Assembly: GCF_003319095.1 (NCBI RefSeq)
Contig: NZ_QOHI01000008.1
Location: 62,001-126,000 of the forward strand
Length of the DNA: 64,000 bases
Direction of reading: 5' to 3'
Origin: Blastococcus sp. TBT05-19
GTDB lineage: Bacteria > Actinomycetota > Actinomycetes > Mycobacteriales > Geodermatophilaceae
A program made the translations under genes and the position numbers. The notes beneath the pieces were generated by a model. It worked only from the letters and a program-made list of their open reading frames with translations. It had not been told where the DNA came from and ran no database searches. Positions within the stretch are counted from its first letter, which is position 1. The number at the start of each line of letters is the position of its first letter. This document shows, piece after piece, positions 24,052-32,197 of the stretch.

Positions 24052-25319
24052 GCGGGACGACGAGCTGGGTCACCGCGGAGCTCGGCATCGGGCTCGACGT
24101 CGGGTCACCCCCGGGCAGCCGGGAGGCGGGGGCCGCGGTCCTGGACGGCGTCGAGCTCGGCCTGCGCCGCAACCCGCTGCGGGCGCAGCTCCTGGTCTCC
24201 CGGCTCCTCGGCAAGCACGTGCCCGCACCCGTGGCCGAGGTGCTGGGGACCGGCCACCTGCTGGGCGACCTGGTCCGCGACGCCTGTGCGGGCCGTACGC
24301 CGGTCGTCGTCGGCTTCGCCGAGACCGCCACCGCCCTCGGGCACGCGGTCGCCGCCGTCGCCGGCGCGGACGGGCACCAGGCCCCCTACCTGCACACGAC
24401 CCGACGACCCGCGCCGCGCGGCGCCCAGCTCGTCGAGTTCCGCGAGGAGCACAGCCACGCCACCCAGCAGGGCCTCGCGCTCCTGCCGGGCGGGCTCGCC
24501 GACGCCGCCCTGCACGCCGACGTCCCGCTGGTCCTGGTGGACGACGAGATCAGCACCGGCCGGACGGCGATCAACGCCATCCGCGCCCTGCACGCCGTCC
24601 GACCGCGCAGCCGCTACGTCGTCGCCAGCCTGCTGGACTCGCGGAGCGAGGAGCAGCACCGGGAGCTCGACCGGGTCGCCGCGGACATGGGCGCGTCGGT
24701 CGCCTCCGTCGCGCTCCTGACGGGGACCGTGCGCACCCCCCACGACGTCCTCGAGCGGGCGGCGGCACTGCTCGACCGGCTGCCCGACCCGCCCGCCCCG
24801 GGTGGCGCGCCCGTCCCCGTCACGCGGCGGACGCTGGTCCTGCCCGCCGGGCTCCCGACCCTCGCCGCGCACGGCTGGGACGCCGGCTGCGAGCGGCTGC
24901 TCTCCGACGCGGTCGGTGCCGCCGCCGGGTCGCTGCCCGTCCACCGGGACGCACGCACCCTCGTCCTCGGCGACGAGGAGTTCATGTACCTCCCCCAGCG
25001 GCTGGCCGCGGCCCTCGGCGGCGAGGTGCGCACGTCGACCACCACCCGGAGCCCGGCCGCCGTGGTCGACGTCCCTGGCTACCCGCTGCGCACCGTCCTC
25101 CGGTTCCCCGCCACGGAGGACCCGGGGCGCACCGCCTTCGCGTACAACGTCGCGCCCAGCGGCCGGCCCGATCCGGGGAACGCGCCCGGGTTCGACGACG
25201 TCGTGCTCGTCTCCGACGCACCGGAGGGCGGGCACACCGACGTGCTGCTCGGCCTGCTGGCGGCCAGCGCCCGGCGCTCGGTCCACCTCGTCCGGGTCCG
25301 CGCGGCGGGGGCGGCGTGA
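24048..25319 (+). CDS. Phosphoribosyltransferase with TRSP-type C-terminal domain
   Basis: Two-domain protein of 423 residues. The N-terminal half is a type I phosphoribosyltransferase: the PRPP loop LVLVDDEISTGRT at 161-173 is clear, with VVVGFAETATALG as the pyrophosphate loop near 87-98 and HTTRR downstream. The second half (from about 225) matches the TRSP domain that follows such PRTases in Ter operons, including GDEEFMYLPQRLAAALGG and LVSDAPEGGHTDVL. It is expected to attach or remove a ribose-phosphate on an unknown base-like compound. GTG 24048 overlaps the lyase stop, and its own stop overlaps the next gene, both by GTGA. Confidence 0.88.
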   Translation: MSGTTSWVTAELGIGLDVGSPPGSREAGAAVLDGVELGLRRNPLRAQLLVSRLLGKHVPAPVAEVLGTGHLLGDLVRDACAGRTPVVVGFAETATALGHAVAAVAGADGHQAPYLHTTRRPAPRGAQLVEFREEHSHATQQGLALLPGGLADAALHADVPLVLVDDEISTGRTAINAIRALHAVRPRSRYVVASLLDSRSEEQHRELDRVAADMGASVASVALLTGTVRTPHDVLERAAALLDRLPDPPAPGGAPVPVTRRTLVLPAGLPTLAAHGWDAGCERLLSDAVGAAAGSLPVHRDARTLVLGDEEFMYLPQRLAAALGGEVRTSTTTRSPAAVVDVPGYPLRTVLRFPATEDPGRTAFAYNVAPSGRPDPGNAPGFDDVVLVSDAPEGGHTDVLLGLLAASARRSVHLVRVRAAGAA

Positions 25320-26434
25320 CCGCCGCACACCTCGAGGGCCTGCGCAGCAGCTACGACCCGGCCGAGGTCACGTTCCTGCTGACCGATCTCTCCTCCGTGC
25401 GGCTGGAGCTCGACCTCGCCGAGCGCGAGGCCCGCATCCAGGCCGGCCGGAACTACGCCGAGATGCTGCCGGTCGAGTACCGCCCGGACCAGGCCTACCT
25501 CGAGCTCTTCGAGTCGGTGCTCGCCGACTCCGCCGCGGAGATCGCCGAGCACGTCGGCGTCGTCACCGAGATGGCGCTCGCCGCCCGCGGCGGCCGACCG
25601 GTGCTGGTCTCCCTCGCCCGCGCCGGGACGCCCGTCGGCATCCTCATGCGCCGCTGGGCGCAGCGAGCGCACGGCGTGGCCCTGCCGCACTACTCGGTGA
25701 GCATCGTCCGCGGGCGGGGCATCGACACCGTCGCGCTGGACGCCGTCGTGGCCCGGCACGACCCGGAGGACGTCGTCTTCGTCGACGGGTGGACGGGCAA
25801 GGGCGCCATCGTCACCGAGCTGCACTCCGCGCTCGACGCCTACGAGGCCGACGGCGGACCGCGGCTGCCGCGCGACCTCGCCGTCGTGGCCGATCCCGGC
25901 CACTGCGCCACCCTCTACGGCACCCGGGAGGACGTGCTCGTGCCCTCGGCCTGCCTGAACGCGACCGTCTGCGGGCTGGTCAGCCGCACGGTGCTCAACG
26001 ACGAGCTGATCGGGCCGGGCATGTTCCACGGCGCGAAGGTCTACCGCGAGCTCGCCGACGAGGACCGCTCCGCGCACTTCCTGGACACCGTCAGCCGGCG
26101 GTTCGACGAGGTCACCCCGGCCGTGCAGGCGCGGTGGCGGGCCGAGTACGCCGCCGACCGGGCACCGACCTTCCTCGGCCTCGACGTCGTCCGGCGGCTG
26201 CAGGCCGAGTTCGGGCTGCCGAGCTGGCACCTGGTGAAGCCCAGCGTCGGCGAGACGACCCGCGTGCTGCTGCGCCGGCTGCCGTGGCAGGTGCTCGTGC
26301 GCCCCGACCGGCGGGACGCCCTCCGGCACGTGCTGCTGCTCGCCGAGGCCCGCGGCGTGCCGGTCGTCGACCACCCGGACATGCCCTACAGCTGCGTCGG
26401 GCTCGTGCAGCCGCTCGCCGGAGCGGACTCGTGA
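25316..26434 (+). CDS. StiP-like phosphoribosyltransferase with PELOTA-type RNA-binding C-terminus
   Basis: A 372-residue protein of the family often named cysteine protease StiP. Evidence for a phosphoribosyltransferase fold: VLVSLARAGTPVGIL near 96-110 and the PRPP-type loop VVFVDGWTGKGA near 153-164. The C-terminal ~80 residues (LLRRLPWQVLVRPDRRDAL, LLLAEARGVPVVDH, YSCVGLVQPL) resemble PELOTA/L7Ae-type RNA-binding domains. The strand NYAEMLPVEYRP is family-specific. It is coupled on both sides by GTGA overlaps. Family literature treats it as a second PRTase of the Ter metabolite pathway; protease activity seems unlikely from this sequence. Confidence 0.88.
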   Translation: MTAAHLEGLRSSYDPAEVTFLLTDLSSVRLELDLAEREARIQAGRNYAEMLPVEYRPDQAYLELFESVLADSAAEIAEHVGVVTEMALAARGGRPVLVSLARAGTPVGILMRRWAQRAHGVALPHYSVSIVRGRGIDTVALDAVVARHDPEDVVFVDGWTGKGAIVTELHSALDAYEADGGPRLPRDLAVVADPGHCATLYGTREDVLVPSACLNATVCGLVSRTVLNDELIGPGMFHGAKVYRELADEDRSAHFLDTVSRRFDEVTPAVQARWRAEYAADRAPTFLGLDVVRRLQAEFGLPSWHLVKPSVGETTRVLLRRLPWQVLVRPDRRDALRHVLLLAEARGVPVVDHPDMPYSCVGLVQPLAGADS

Positions 26435-27276
26435 GCGGCCCCGTGCTGGTGAGCACCGATCTCGACCGCACGCTGATCTTCAGCCCGCGGGCCACCGAGC
26501 TGCTCGGCGGAGGGCTGCCCCGCTCGGTCGTCGAGGTGCACGAGGGGCGGGTCATCAGCGAGATGGCCGACGTCGTGCGGGACGGGCTGGCCGAGCTCGC
26601 CCGGTTCCCGGCAGCCGTCACGGTGGTGCCGACGACGACCCGCACCGTGCGTCAGCTGCAGCGCATCGACCTCCCGTTCACCCCGCGGTTCAGCATCGCG
26701 GCATCGGGTGGCGTGGTGCTGGAGCACGGCCGCGTCGACGAGGCCTGGTCCCGGGACACCGCGGCCCGGCTGGCCCGGTGCGCGCCGGTCGCCGAGGTGC
26801 GGGTTGTCCTCGACGGGCTGGTGGAGGCCGGCGTCGTGCTGCGGGCCCACACCGCCGAGGACATGTTCTGCTACGGGATCGTCGACCCTGCCCGCTTCGG
26901 CCCCGAGGAGGTCGAGCGGCTCACCGCCCAGATGCTCCCCCGCTCCTGGCGGGTGGCCCACCAGGGCACGAAGGTCTACGCGCTGCCCGACGCGCTGCAC
27001 AAGGCGCACGCCATCGCCCACGTCCGGGACCGGCTGGCCGCGGAGGCGGGCGACGTCCCCGCCCTCCTGGCCGCCGGCGACACCTGGCTGGACGCCGAGA
27101 TGCTCGAGCTGGCCGACCGCGGCTGGGTGCCGGCGGGCAGCGAGATCTCCCGGTCCGGGCCGCCGCCCTGGCCGCGCGTGACCCTCACCGCCTCCGCCGG
27201 TCACGCGGCGGCCGCCGAGATCGTCGCCGCCTGGCACGAGGCCGTGCTGGGTGCCGGCGAGCAGGCCCGCTCCTGA
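26431..27276 (+). CDS. HAD-superfamily phosphatase of the Ter module
   Basis: Haloacid dehalogenase-fold phosphatase, 281 residues. Motif I is STDLDRTLIFS, with nucleophile D10 and acid D12. Motif II is VVPTTTR near residue 68-74, motif III the Lys in GTKVYALP, and motif IV AAGDTWLDAEML with acidic residues. A C2-type cap lies between (SIAASGGVVLEHG region). It likely removes a phosphate from the product of the two PRTases. Last gene in a four-gene run with GTGA overlaps at each junction (24048, 25316, 26431). The GTG start overlaps the previous stop. Confidence 0.88.
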   Translation: MSGPVLVSTDLDRTLIFSPRATELLGGGLPRSVVEVHEGRVISEMADVVRDGLAELARFPAAVTVVPTTTRTVRQLQRIDLPFTPRFSIAASGGVVLEHGRVDEAWSRDTAARLARCAPVAEVRVVLDGLVEAGVVLRAHTAEDMFCYGIVDPARFGPEEVERLTAQMLPRSWRVAHQGTKVYALPDALHKAHAIAHVRDRLAAEAGDVPALLAAGDTWLDAEMLELADRGWVPAGSEISRSGPPPWPRVTLTASAGHAAAAEIVAAWHEAVLGAGEQARS

Positions 27277-27304
27277 GGTCCGCGGCGCTGGCAGGATGCC
27301 CGGC

Positions 27305-28708
27305 ATGACGACGATGTCCAAGGGCGCCAACCTCCCGGTGACCGCAGCGCGGGTCCGCGCCACGCTCGGCTGGTCCTCGACCGTCGAGGTGGACGCCTCG
27401 GCGCTGCTCCTGACCGACCGCGGCAAGGTGCGGTCCGACGCCGACTTCGTCTTCTACAACCAGCCCCGCAGCGCCGAGGGCAGCGTGCGGCACACCGGGG
27501 CGTCGGGGGCCGCCTCCGGGCAGGACTCGGTCGAGGTGGACCTGACCGACCTGCCCGCGGCCATCGAGAAGGTCGCCGTCGCGGCCAGCGTCGGTGACGG
27601 CACCTTCGGCCAGATCCCCGGCCTGCACCTGCGCCTGACCGACGCGGCCGACGGCGCGGAGATCGCGCGGTTCGACATCTCCGACGCCACCACCGAGACG
27701 GCCTTCGTCTTCGGCGAGCTCTACCGTCGCAACGGCCAGTGGAAGTTCCGCGCCGTCGGTCAGGGCTACGCCTCGGGCCTCGGCGGGCTGGCCACCGACT
27801 TCGGCATCGACGTGGCCGAGGAGCCCGCCGCGGCCGCTCCCCCGGCGGCTCCCCCGCAGCCGGCGACCCCCGCCGTCTCGCTGAAGAAGCAGAAGCAGAT
27901 CTCGCTGGAGAAGCGGGCCGCCGCCGAGGCGCCCCAGCTGGTCGACCTGGTGAAGAAGGCCGCGGTCAGCCTGGAGAAGAAGGGCCTGGGCGAGCACACG
28001 GCCCGGGTCGCGCTGTGCCTGGACATCAGCGGGTCGATGGCCAACCTCTACCGGTCCGGCAAGATCCAGCAGCTCGCCGAGCGCATCCTGGCCCTGGGCC
28101 TGCGGTTCGACGACGACGGCGAGGTCGACGTCTTCCTGTTCGGGACCAACGGCCACCAGGCGGACTCGATGAACCTGGGCAACGTCCGGCAGTACACCGG
28201 CGACCTGCTCCGGCTGCACCCGCTCGAGGGCAGCACCTACTACGGCTCGGCCATGCGGCTCATCCGCCGCCACTACTTCGGCTCCGACGAGCGCCGCACC
28301 AGCCCGCACCAGGACCGCGTCCCGGTGTACGTCATGTTCGTCACCGACGGCGCCACCTTCGACGAGGACGTGACCCGCGAGCAGGTGCGGTCCTCGAGCT
28401 ACGAGCCGCTGTTCTGGCAGTTCATGGCGATCGGGAAGTCGTCCCGGTCGCTGGGCCTGGGCGGGGGCGGCGGCCGCCGGCGCGGGTTCTTCGGCGGCGG
28501 CGGGGGCCCTGCGCCCGGCACCTCCCGGGAGTTCCGCTTCCTCGAGGAGCTGGACGACATGAGCGGCCGGTTCATCGACAACGCCGACTTCTTCAGCGTC
28601 GACGACCCGATGCAGCTCAGCGACGACGAGCTGTTCGACCTGCTCATGACCGAGTACCCCGGGTGGCTCACCCGGGCGCGCGAGCGGGGGCTGCTCCCGC
28701 AGCGCTGA
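27305..28708 (+). CDS. TerD-VWA fusion protein (TerF-like)
   Basis: Fusion of an N-terminal TerD domain (1-170) and a C-terminal von Willebrand A domain. The MIDAS motif is CLDISGSM (D240, S242, S244), with TDGATF later and a Gly-rich loop [18 protein letters not shown] near 385-400. The linker (175-235) is Pro/Ala-rich then Lys-rich, with [13 protein letters not shown] and VSLEKKG. The TerD calcium clusters are eroded (EVDASA kept, [10 protein letters not shown] replaces the second). ATG 27305 was chosen by family start; CAGGAT seven bases upstream suggests a leaderless promoter. It follows the HAD gene by 28 bases. VWA proteins usually bind metal-dependent protein ligands. Confidence 0.92.
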   Translation: MTTMSKGANLPVTAARVRATLGWSSTVEVDASALLLTDRGKVRSDADFVFYNQPRSAEGSVRHTGASGAASGQDSVEVDLTDLPAAIEKVAVAASVGDGTFGQIPGLHLRLTDAADGAEIARFDISDATTETAFVFGELYRRNGQWKFRAVGQGYASGLGGLATDFGIDVAEEPAAAAPPAAPPQPATPAVSLKKQKQISLEKRAAAEAPQLVDLVKKAAVSLEKKGLGEHTARVALCLDISGSMANLYRSGKIQQLAERILALGLRFDDDGEVDVFLFGTNGHQADSMNLGNVRQYTGDLLRLHPLEGSTYYGSAMRLIRRHYFGSDERRTSPHQDRVPVYVMFVTDGATFDEDVTREQVRSSSYEPLFWQFMAIGKSSRSLGLGGGGGRRRGFFGGGGGPAPGTSREFRFLEELDDMSGRFIDNADFFSVDDPMQLSDDELFDLLMTEYPGWLTRARERGLLPQR

Positions 28709-28753
28709 GCGGCGGGAGCAGCCGGTGGCCGGGGGCTACTTGCGCCCCCGGCC
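28690..28753. terminator. Back-to-back terminator hairpins between convergent Ter genes
   Basis: GCTGCTCCCGC at 28690-28700 pairs with GCGGGAGCAGC at 28712-28722, overlapping the 3' end of the TerD-VWA gene. GGCCGGGGGC at 28727-28736 pairs with GCCCCCGGCC at 28744-28753, overlapping the last codons of the minus-strand TerA-like gene. Each probably ends transcription from one side. Confidence 0.55.
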
Positions 28754-29433
28754 CCACTCCATACCCCAGCCGTACTCGCGGTCGAGCAGGTCCTGGCCGC
28801 CGTGCACGTAGCGCACCTCGCGGTTGACCGTCAGGTCGTTCCCGGTGTTCGTCAGGAGCGCGATCGCGCACATCGGGGCACGCGGGTCGGACTCGTCCAG
28901 GCGGACCTCGATCGGCGCTCCGCTCGCCGGGTGCATGGTGACGACGCCGTCCGCGGCGGCCCAGTTCGGCACGCCCTGGTAGATGAACGCGAAGACCAGG
29001 ACGCGGCGGATCTCGGCGACCCGGGAGAGGTCGATGCGCAGGTTCTCGCCGCGGTGTTGGTGCCCGACCGGTCGTCGCCGTCGAGGGTGATGATCGGCGG
29101 ACCGGCCGGGTGGCGGGAGGCGAACGCGTTGCCGAGAGCCTGCACCACGCCCTTGGACCCGTCGGTGAACTCGTACAGGCAGCCGAGGTCGAGGTCGATG
29201 CCGCCCTGGGCCGCCGCGGCCATCCGCTTGAGGAAGCCTCCGCCGGCCGGAGCCGCGGGCCGCGCGTTCCAGTTGAGGTTGACCCGCAGCTCGCCGCCGG
29301 CGGCGCCGCGCTTGGTCAGCGAGACGCTCGGCGCGCTCTTCGTCAGCGTGACCTTGCCCAGGTCCACGCCCCCGCCCGCCCCGGTCGGAGCGCCGCCGCC
29401 GGCCGGCGGTCGCTTCGTGTAGTCGATCGGCAT
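28736..29433 (-). pseudogene. TerA-like gene interrupted by a one-base frameshift
   Basis: Two overlapping frames together make one TerA-like protein. The first frame (from 29433) reads MPIDYTKRPPAGGG, VTLTKSAPSVSLTKRGA, LGCLYEFTDGS and ends its good sequence at DGDDRSGTNTA near 29050. The family-like sequence then continues in the next frame from 29047: ENLRIDLSRVAEIRRVLVFA, YQGVPNWAAADGVV, up to EWGRGRK at 28739. The expected codons GCG-GGC-GAG are written GCG-GCG-AG, so one G is missing. With it restored the product would be 232 residues. It may be a real mutation or a sequencing error in a G run. Confidence 0.85.
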
Positions 29434-29486
29434 TCCCTGCGTCCCTTCGTCGCTCGGATGCCGTTCCCCGCCCGACGCCGGGAACG

Positions 29487-29524
29487 ACGACGGCCGGCCC
29501 CCGTGGCGGGGAACCGGCCGTCGT
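29487..29524 (-). terminator. Terminator after the DUF475 gene
   Basis: ACGACGGCCGG at 29487-29497 pairs with CCGGCCGTCGT at 29514-29524. An inner CCCC-GGGG pairing adds to the stem beyond a two-base bulge. It lies just past the DUF475 stop and before the TerA-like gene. Confidence 0.55.
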
Positions 29525-29530
29525 GGTGCG

Positions 29531-30712
29531 TCAGACCTTCTGGTGCTCGTCGGCGCCGACGTGGATCGCGTGCGCCTCCGGCGGGTCCTTCTTCAGCCGC
29601 CGCAGCGAGCCGGCGAAGGCCACACCGATGAAGGCGACACCGATCAGGCCCGTGATCAGCTCCGGGATGTGCCACTGCAGGCTGAGCAGCAGGATGGCCG
29701 CCAGGGCGCCGATGGCCCAGTGCGCACCGTGCTCCAGGTACACGTACTCGTTCAGCGTGCCCTGGCGGACCAGGTAGACGGTGATCGACCGGACGAACAT
29801 CGCCCCGATCAGGCCCAGGCCCAGCGCGATGATGATCGGGTCCGAGGTGATGGCGAAGGCGCCGATCACGCCGTCGAAGCTGAACGACGCGTCCAGGACC
29901 TCGAGGTACAGGAAGAGGAAGAACCCGGCCTTGCCGGTGGCCCGCGCGAGGGTCGTGGGTCCACCGGTGCGCGCCGGCGCCGCGGCGTTGGCAGTGGCGA
30001 CGTCGTCGGCCTTGCCCTGCTCGCCGTGCACGACCCCGGCGGTCGACTCGCTGTCCTCCTCGTCGATCTGGGCGTTCTCGAAGAGCGACCCGAGCCCGTT
30101 CACGGCGAGGTAGGTGACCAGACCGAGGACACCGGAGAGGAGCACCGACTCGCGCTCCTCCCCCTCCACCAGGAACTCGGCGGCGAGGACCAGCAGCACC
30201 AGCGAGATGATCACCGACAGGGCGTCGAGCTTGCCGATGCGGGCCAGCGGGCGCTCGATCCAGGTCAGCCAGGTGATGTCGCGCTCCTCGAACAGCCAGT
30301 CGAGGAAGAGCATCAGCAGGAAGAGGCCACCGAAGGAGGCGATCAGCGGGTGCGCCTCGTTGAGCAGGTAGCCGTAGGTACCCGGCTCCTCCGGGTCGCC
30401 CTTCTCCATCGCCAGCTGGAGCGCCTCGACCGGCCCGAGGTTGGCGGTGATGCCGACGATCAGCAGCGGGAAGACCAGGCGCATGCCGAAGACGGCGATG
30501 AGGATGCCGATGGTCAGGAAGATCTTCTGCCAGAAGTCGCTCATCCGCTCGAGCACCTTGGCGTTCACGACGGCGTTGTCGAACGAGAGGGAGACTTCGA
30601 GGACGCCGAGGATCGCGCAGAGCGCCAGGGCTTCCCAGCTGCCGTAGATGAACGCCACGACGAGGCTGGCGATGGTGACCCCGATGGACCACCCGAACGT
30701 TCGCAGAAACAC
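29531..30712 (-). CDS. DUF475 family integral membrane protein (TerC superfamily)
   Basis: Polytopic membrane protein of 393 residues with about 8-9 hydrophobic segments. It starts VFLRTFGWSIGVTIAS, the DUF475 N-terminus. Two pseudo-symmetric acidic motifs in membrane helices, VSLSFDNAVVN and ASFSFDGVIGAF, resemble the metal-binding motifs of TerC. A hydrophilic loop of about 45 residues (ENAQIDEEDSES to RTGGPTT) separates the halves. GTG 30712 has AAGGA upstream and matches the family start; the track extends further without family sequence. Predicted inner-membrane ion transporter or exporter acting with TerC and TerD proteins; substrate not shown. Confidence 0.9.
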   Translation of the reverse strand: MFLRTFGWSIGVTIASLVVAFIYGSWEALALCAILGVLEVSLSFDNAVVNAKVLERMSDFWQKIFLTIGILIAVFGMRLVFPLLIVGITANLGPVEALQLAMEKGDPEEPGTYGYLLNEAHPLIASFGGLFLLMLFLDWLFEERDITWLTWIERPLARIGKLDALSVIISLVLLVLAAEFLVEGEERESVLLSGVLGLVTYLAVNGLGSLFENAQIDEEDSESTAGVVHGEQGKADDVATANAAAPARTGGPTTLARATGKAGFFLFLYLEVLDASFSFDGVIGAFAITSDPIIIALGLGLIGAMFVRSITVYLVRQGTLNEYVYLEHGAHWAIGALAAILLLSLQWHIPELITGLIGVAFIGVAFAGSLRRLKKDPPEAHAIHVGADEHQKV

Positions 30713-30730
30713 GTGATTCCTTGAGTCATG

Positions 30731-30748
30731 GGCAGCCGGACGGCTGCC
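30731..30748 (-). terminator. Short hairpin between terD and the DUF475 gene
   Basis: GGCAGCC pairs with GGCTGCC around a GGAC loop, between the terD stop at 30789 and the DUF475 start at 30712. It could be a weak terminator or an intercistronic stability hairpin; it ends 18 bases before the start codon. Confidence 0.4.
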
Positions 30749-30788
30749 AGGGGTGCGCGAGATGCCGGGGACTGGCTGCCCCGGCCGA

Positions 30789-31367
30789 TCAGCTGACGTT
30801 GACGCCGAAGTCCTGGGCGATGCCGCGCAGACCGGAGGCGTACCCCTGGCCGACGGCACGGAACTTCCACTCGCCGTTGTTGCGGTAGAGCTCGCCGAAG
30901 ACCATGGCGGTCTCGGTGGAGGCGTCCTCGGACAGGTCGTAGCGGGCGATCTCCGCCCCACCGGCCTGGTCGACGACGCGGATGAAGGCGTTCCGCACCT
31001 GACCGAAGTTCTGGTTCCGCTGGTCGGCCTCGTAGATGCTCACCGGGAAGACGATCTTGTCCACCTCGGCGGGCACGGCCTGCAGGTCCACCTTGACGAC
31101 CTCGTCGTCGCCCTCGCCCTCACCGGTCAGGTTGTCGCCGGTGTGCTCGACGGAGCCGTCGGGGCTGGTCAGGTTGTTGAAGAAGACGAAGTGCGAGTCC
31201 GAGAGGATCTTGCCGTCGGCGCCCAGCATGAGGGCGGACGCGTCGAGGTCGAAGTCGGCGCCGCTGGTCGAGCGCACGTCCCAGCCGAGGCCGATCAGGG
31301 CCGCCGTCATGCTCGGCGCCTGCTTGGTCAGCGAGACGTTGCCGCCCTTGGTCAGACTGACGCCCAC
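30789..31367 (-). CDS. terD: TerD family protein, canonical
   Basis: Calcium-binding TerD protein of 192 residues. The start [15 protein letters not shown] is canonical. Both acidic clusters are intact: [11 protein letters not shown] near residues 38-48 and [15 protein letters not shown] near 76-90. The end reads [26 protein letters not shown]. TerD proteins act in tellurite and oxidative or envelope stress. It is highly similar to the gene at 31524 (shared [19 protein letters not shown] and [10 protein letters not shown]), so the two are a tandem duplicate. A strong terminator precedes it, so it has its own promoter in the ~90 bases upstream. Confidence 0.95.
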   Translation of the reverse strand: MGVSLTKGGNVSLTKQAPSMTAALIGLGWDVRSTSGADFDLDASALMLGADGKILSDSHFVFFNNLTSPDGSVEHTGDNLTGEGEGDDEVVKVDLQAVPAEVDKIVFPVSIYEADQRNQNFGQVRNAFIRVVDQAGGAEIARYDLSEDASTETAMVFGELYRNNGEWKFRAVGQGYASGLRGIAQDFGVNVS

Positions 31368-31459
31368 GTGCGTTCCTCCTCGGCTCCTGCGGATCGGTCA
31401 GTCGCAGAGTAGTTGGCGCGGTTCCGCGCTGTCTCGCAGCGGCGCGGGCTCCACCGACG

Positions 31460-31504
31460 CGACCGCGCCGTCGTCCCCGGGAGAAGCGGACGACGGCGCG
31501 GTCG
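31460..31504 (-). terminator. Strong terminator between two terD genes
   Basis: CGACCGCGCCGTCGTCC at 31460-31476 pairs perfectly with its complement at 31488-31504, a 17-base-pair stem with an 11-base loop. It follows the terD gene ending at 31524 and precedes the next terD (start 31367). Confidence 0.75.
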
Positions 31505-31523
31505 AGGTGGTGCCGCAGGCGGA

Positions 31524-32108
31524 TCAGCCGACGTTGACGCCGAAGTCCTGCGCGATGCCCTTGAGGCCGGAGGCGTAGCCCTGGCCGACGGCGCGGAACT
31601 TCCACTCGGCGCCGTTGCGGTAGAGCTCGCCGAAGACCATGGCGGTCTCGGTGGAGGCGTCCTCGGAGAGGTCGTAGCGGGCCAGCTCCTCGGTGTTGGC
31701 CTGGTTCACCACGCGGATGAAGGCGTTGCGCACCTGGCCGAAGTTCTGGTTCCGCTGGTCGGCCTCGTAGATGCTCACCGGGAAGACGATCTTGTCGACC
31801 TCCGCGGGGACGTTGCCGAGGGTGACCGAGATCTGCTCGTCGTCGCCCGCACCCTCGCCGGTGAGGTTGTCGCCGGTGTGCTCGACGGCGTTCTCGGGGC
31901 TCTTGAGGTTGCCGTAGAAGATGAAGTGCTGGTCGGACAGCACCTTGCCGTCGGCCTTGACCAGGAGCGCCGAGGCGTCCAGGTCGAACTCGGTGCCGGT
32001 CGTGGTGCGGACGTCCCAGCCCAGACCGACGGTGACGGCGGACAGACCGGCGGAGCCGGCCTGCTTGGTGAGGGAGACGTTGCCGCCCTTGCTGAGGCTG
32101 ACGCTCAC
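31524..32108 (-). CDS. terD: TerD family protein, canonical, tandem copy
   Basis: Second canonical TerD, 194 residues. It reads [16 protein letters not shown] at the start, [11 protein letters not shown] and [15 protein letters not shown] for the calcium clusters, and ends [18 protein letters not shown]. Its GTG at 32108 has GGAGG six bases upstream and is better than the frame's earlier start at 32180. Compared with the 30789 copy, the C-terminal two thirds is nearly identical while the stretch at residues 10-75 differs more. It lies between two terminator hairpins and is likely transcribed alone. Confidence 0.95.
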   Translation of the reverse strand: MSVSLSKGGNVSLTKQAGSAGLSAVTVGLGWDVRTTTGTEFDLDASALLVKADGKVLSDQHFIFYGNLKSPENAVEHTGDNLTGEGAGDDEQISVTLGNVPAEVDKIVFPVSIYEADQRNQNFGQVRNAFIRVVNQANTEELARYDLSEDASTETAMVFGELYRNGAEWKFRAVGQGYASGLKGIAQDFGVNVG

Positions 32109-32167
32109 TGTTCCTCCAGTTCCTGCGGGCTGGTCGCCCGGATGTCTGTCTCGAAGTCGAACGCTCT

Positions 32168-32194
32168 GACCGGCGGGCACCGTTCCCGCCGGTC
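32168..32194 (-). terminator. Terminator between terD genes
   Basis: GACCGGCGGG at 32168-32177 pairs perfectly with CCCGCCGGTC at 32185-32194 with a 7-base loop. It lies directly beyond the stop of the terD gene at 32198. Confidence 0.6.
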
Positions 32195-32197
32195 GGC

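Noticed and set aside
25079-26374. Minus-strand frame opposite the StiP-like gene
   Set aside because: Shadow of a gene with clear PRTase motifs; composition is atypical for a protein.
28852-29433. The 193-residue frame as an intact TerA-like protein
   Set aside because: After about residue 128 the sequence turns into Ser/Arg-rich low-complexity, while the proper family sequence continues in the other frame.
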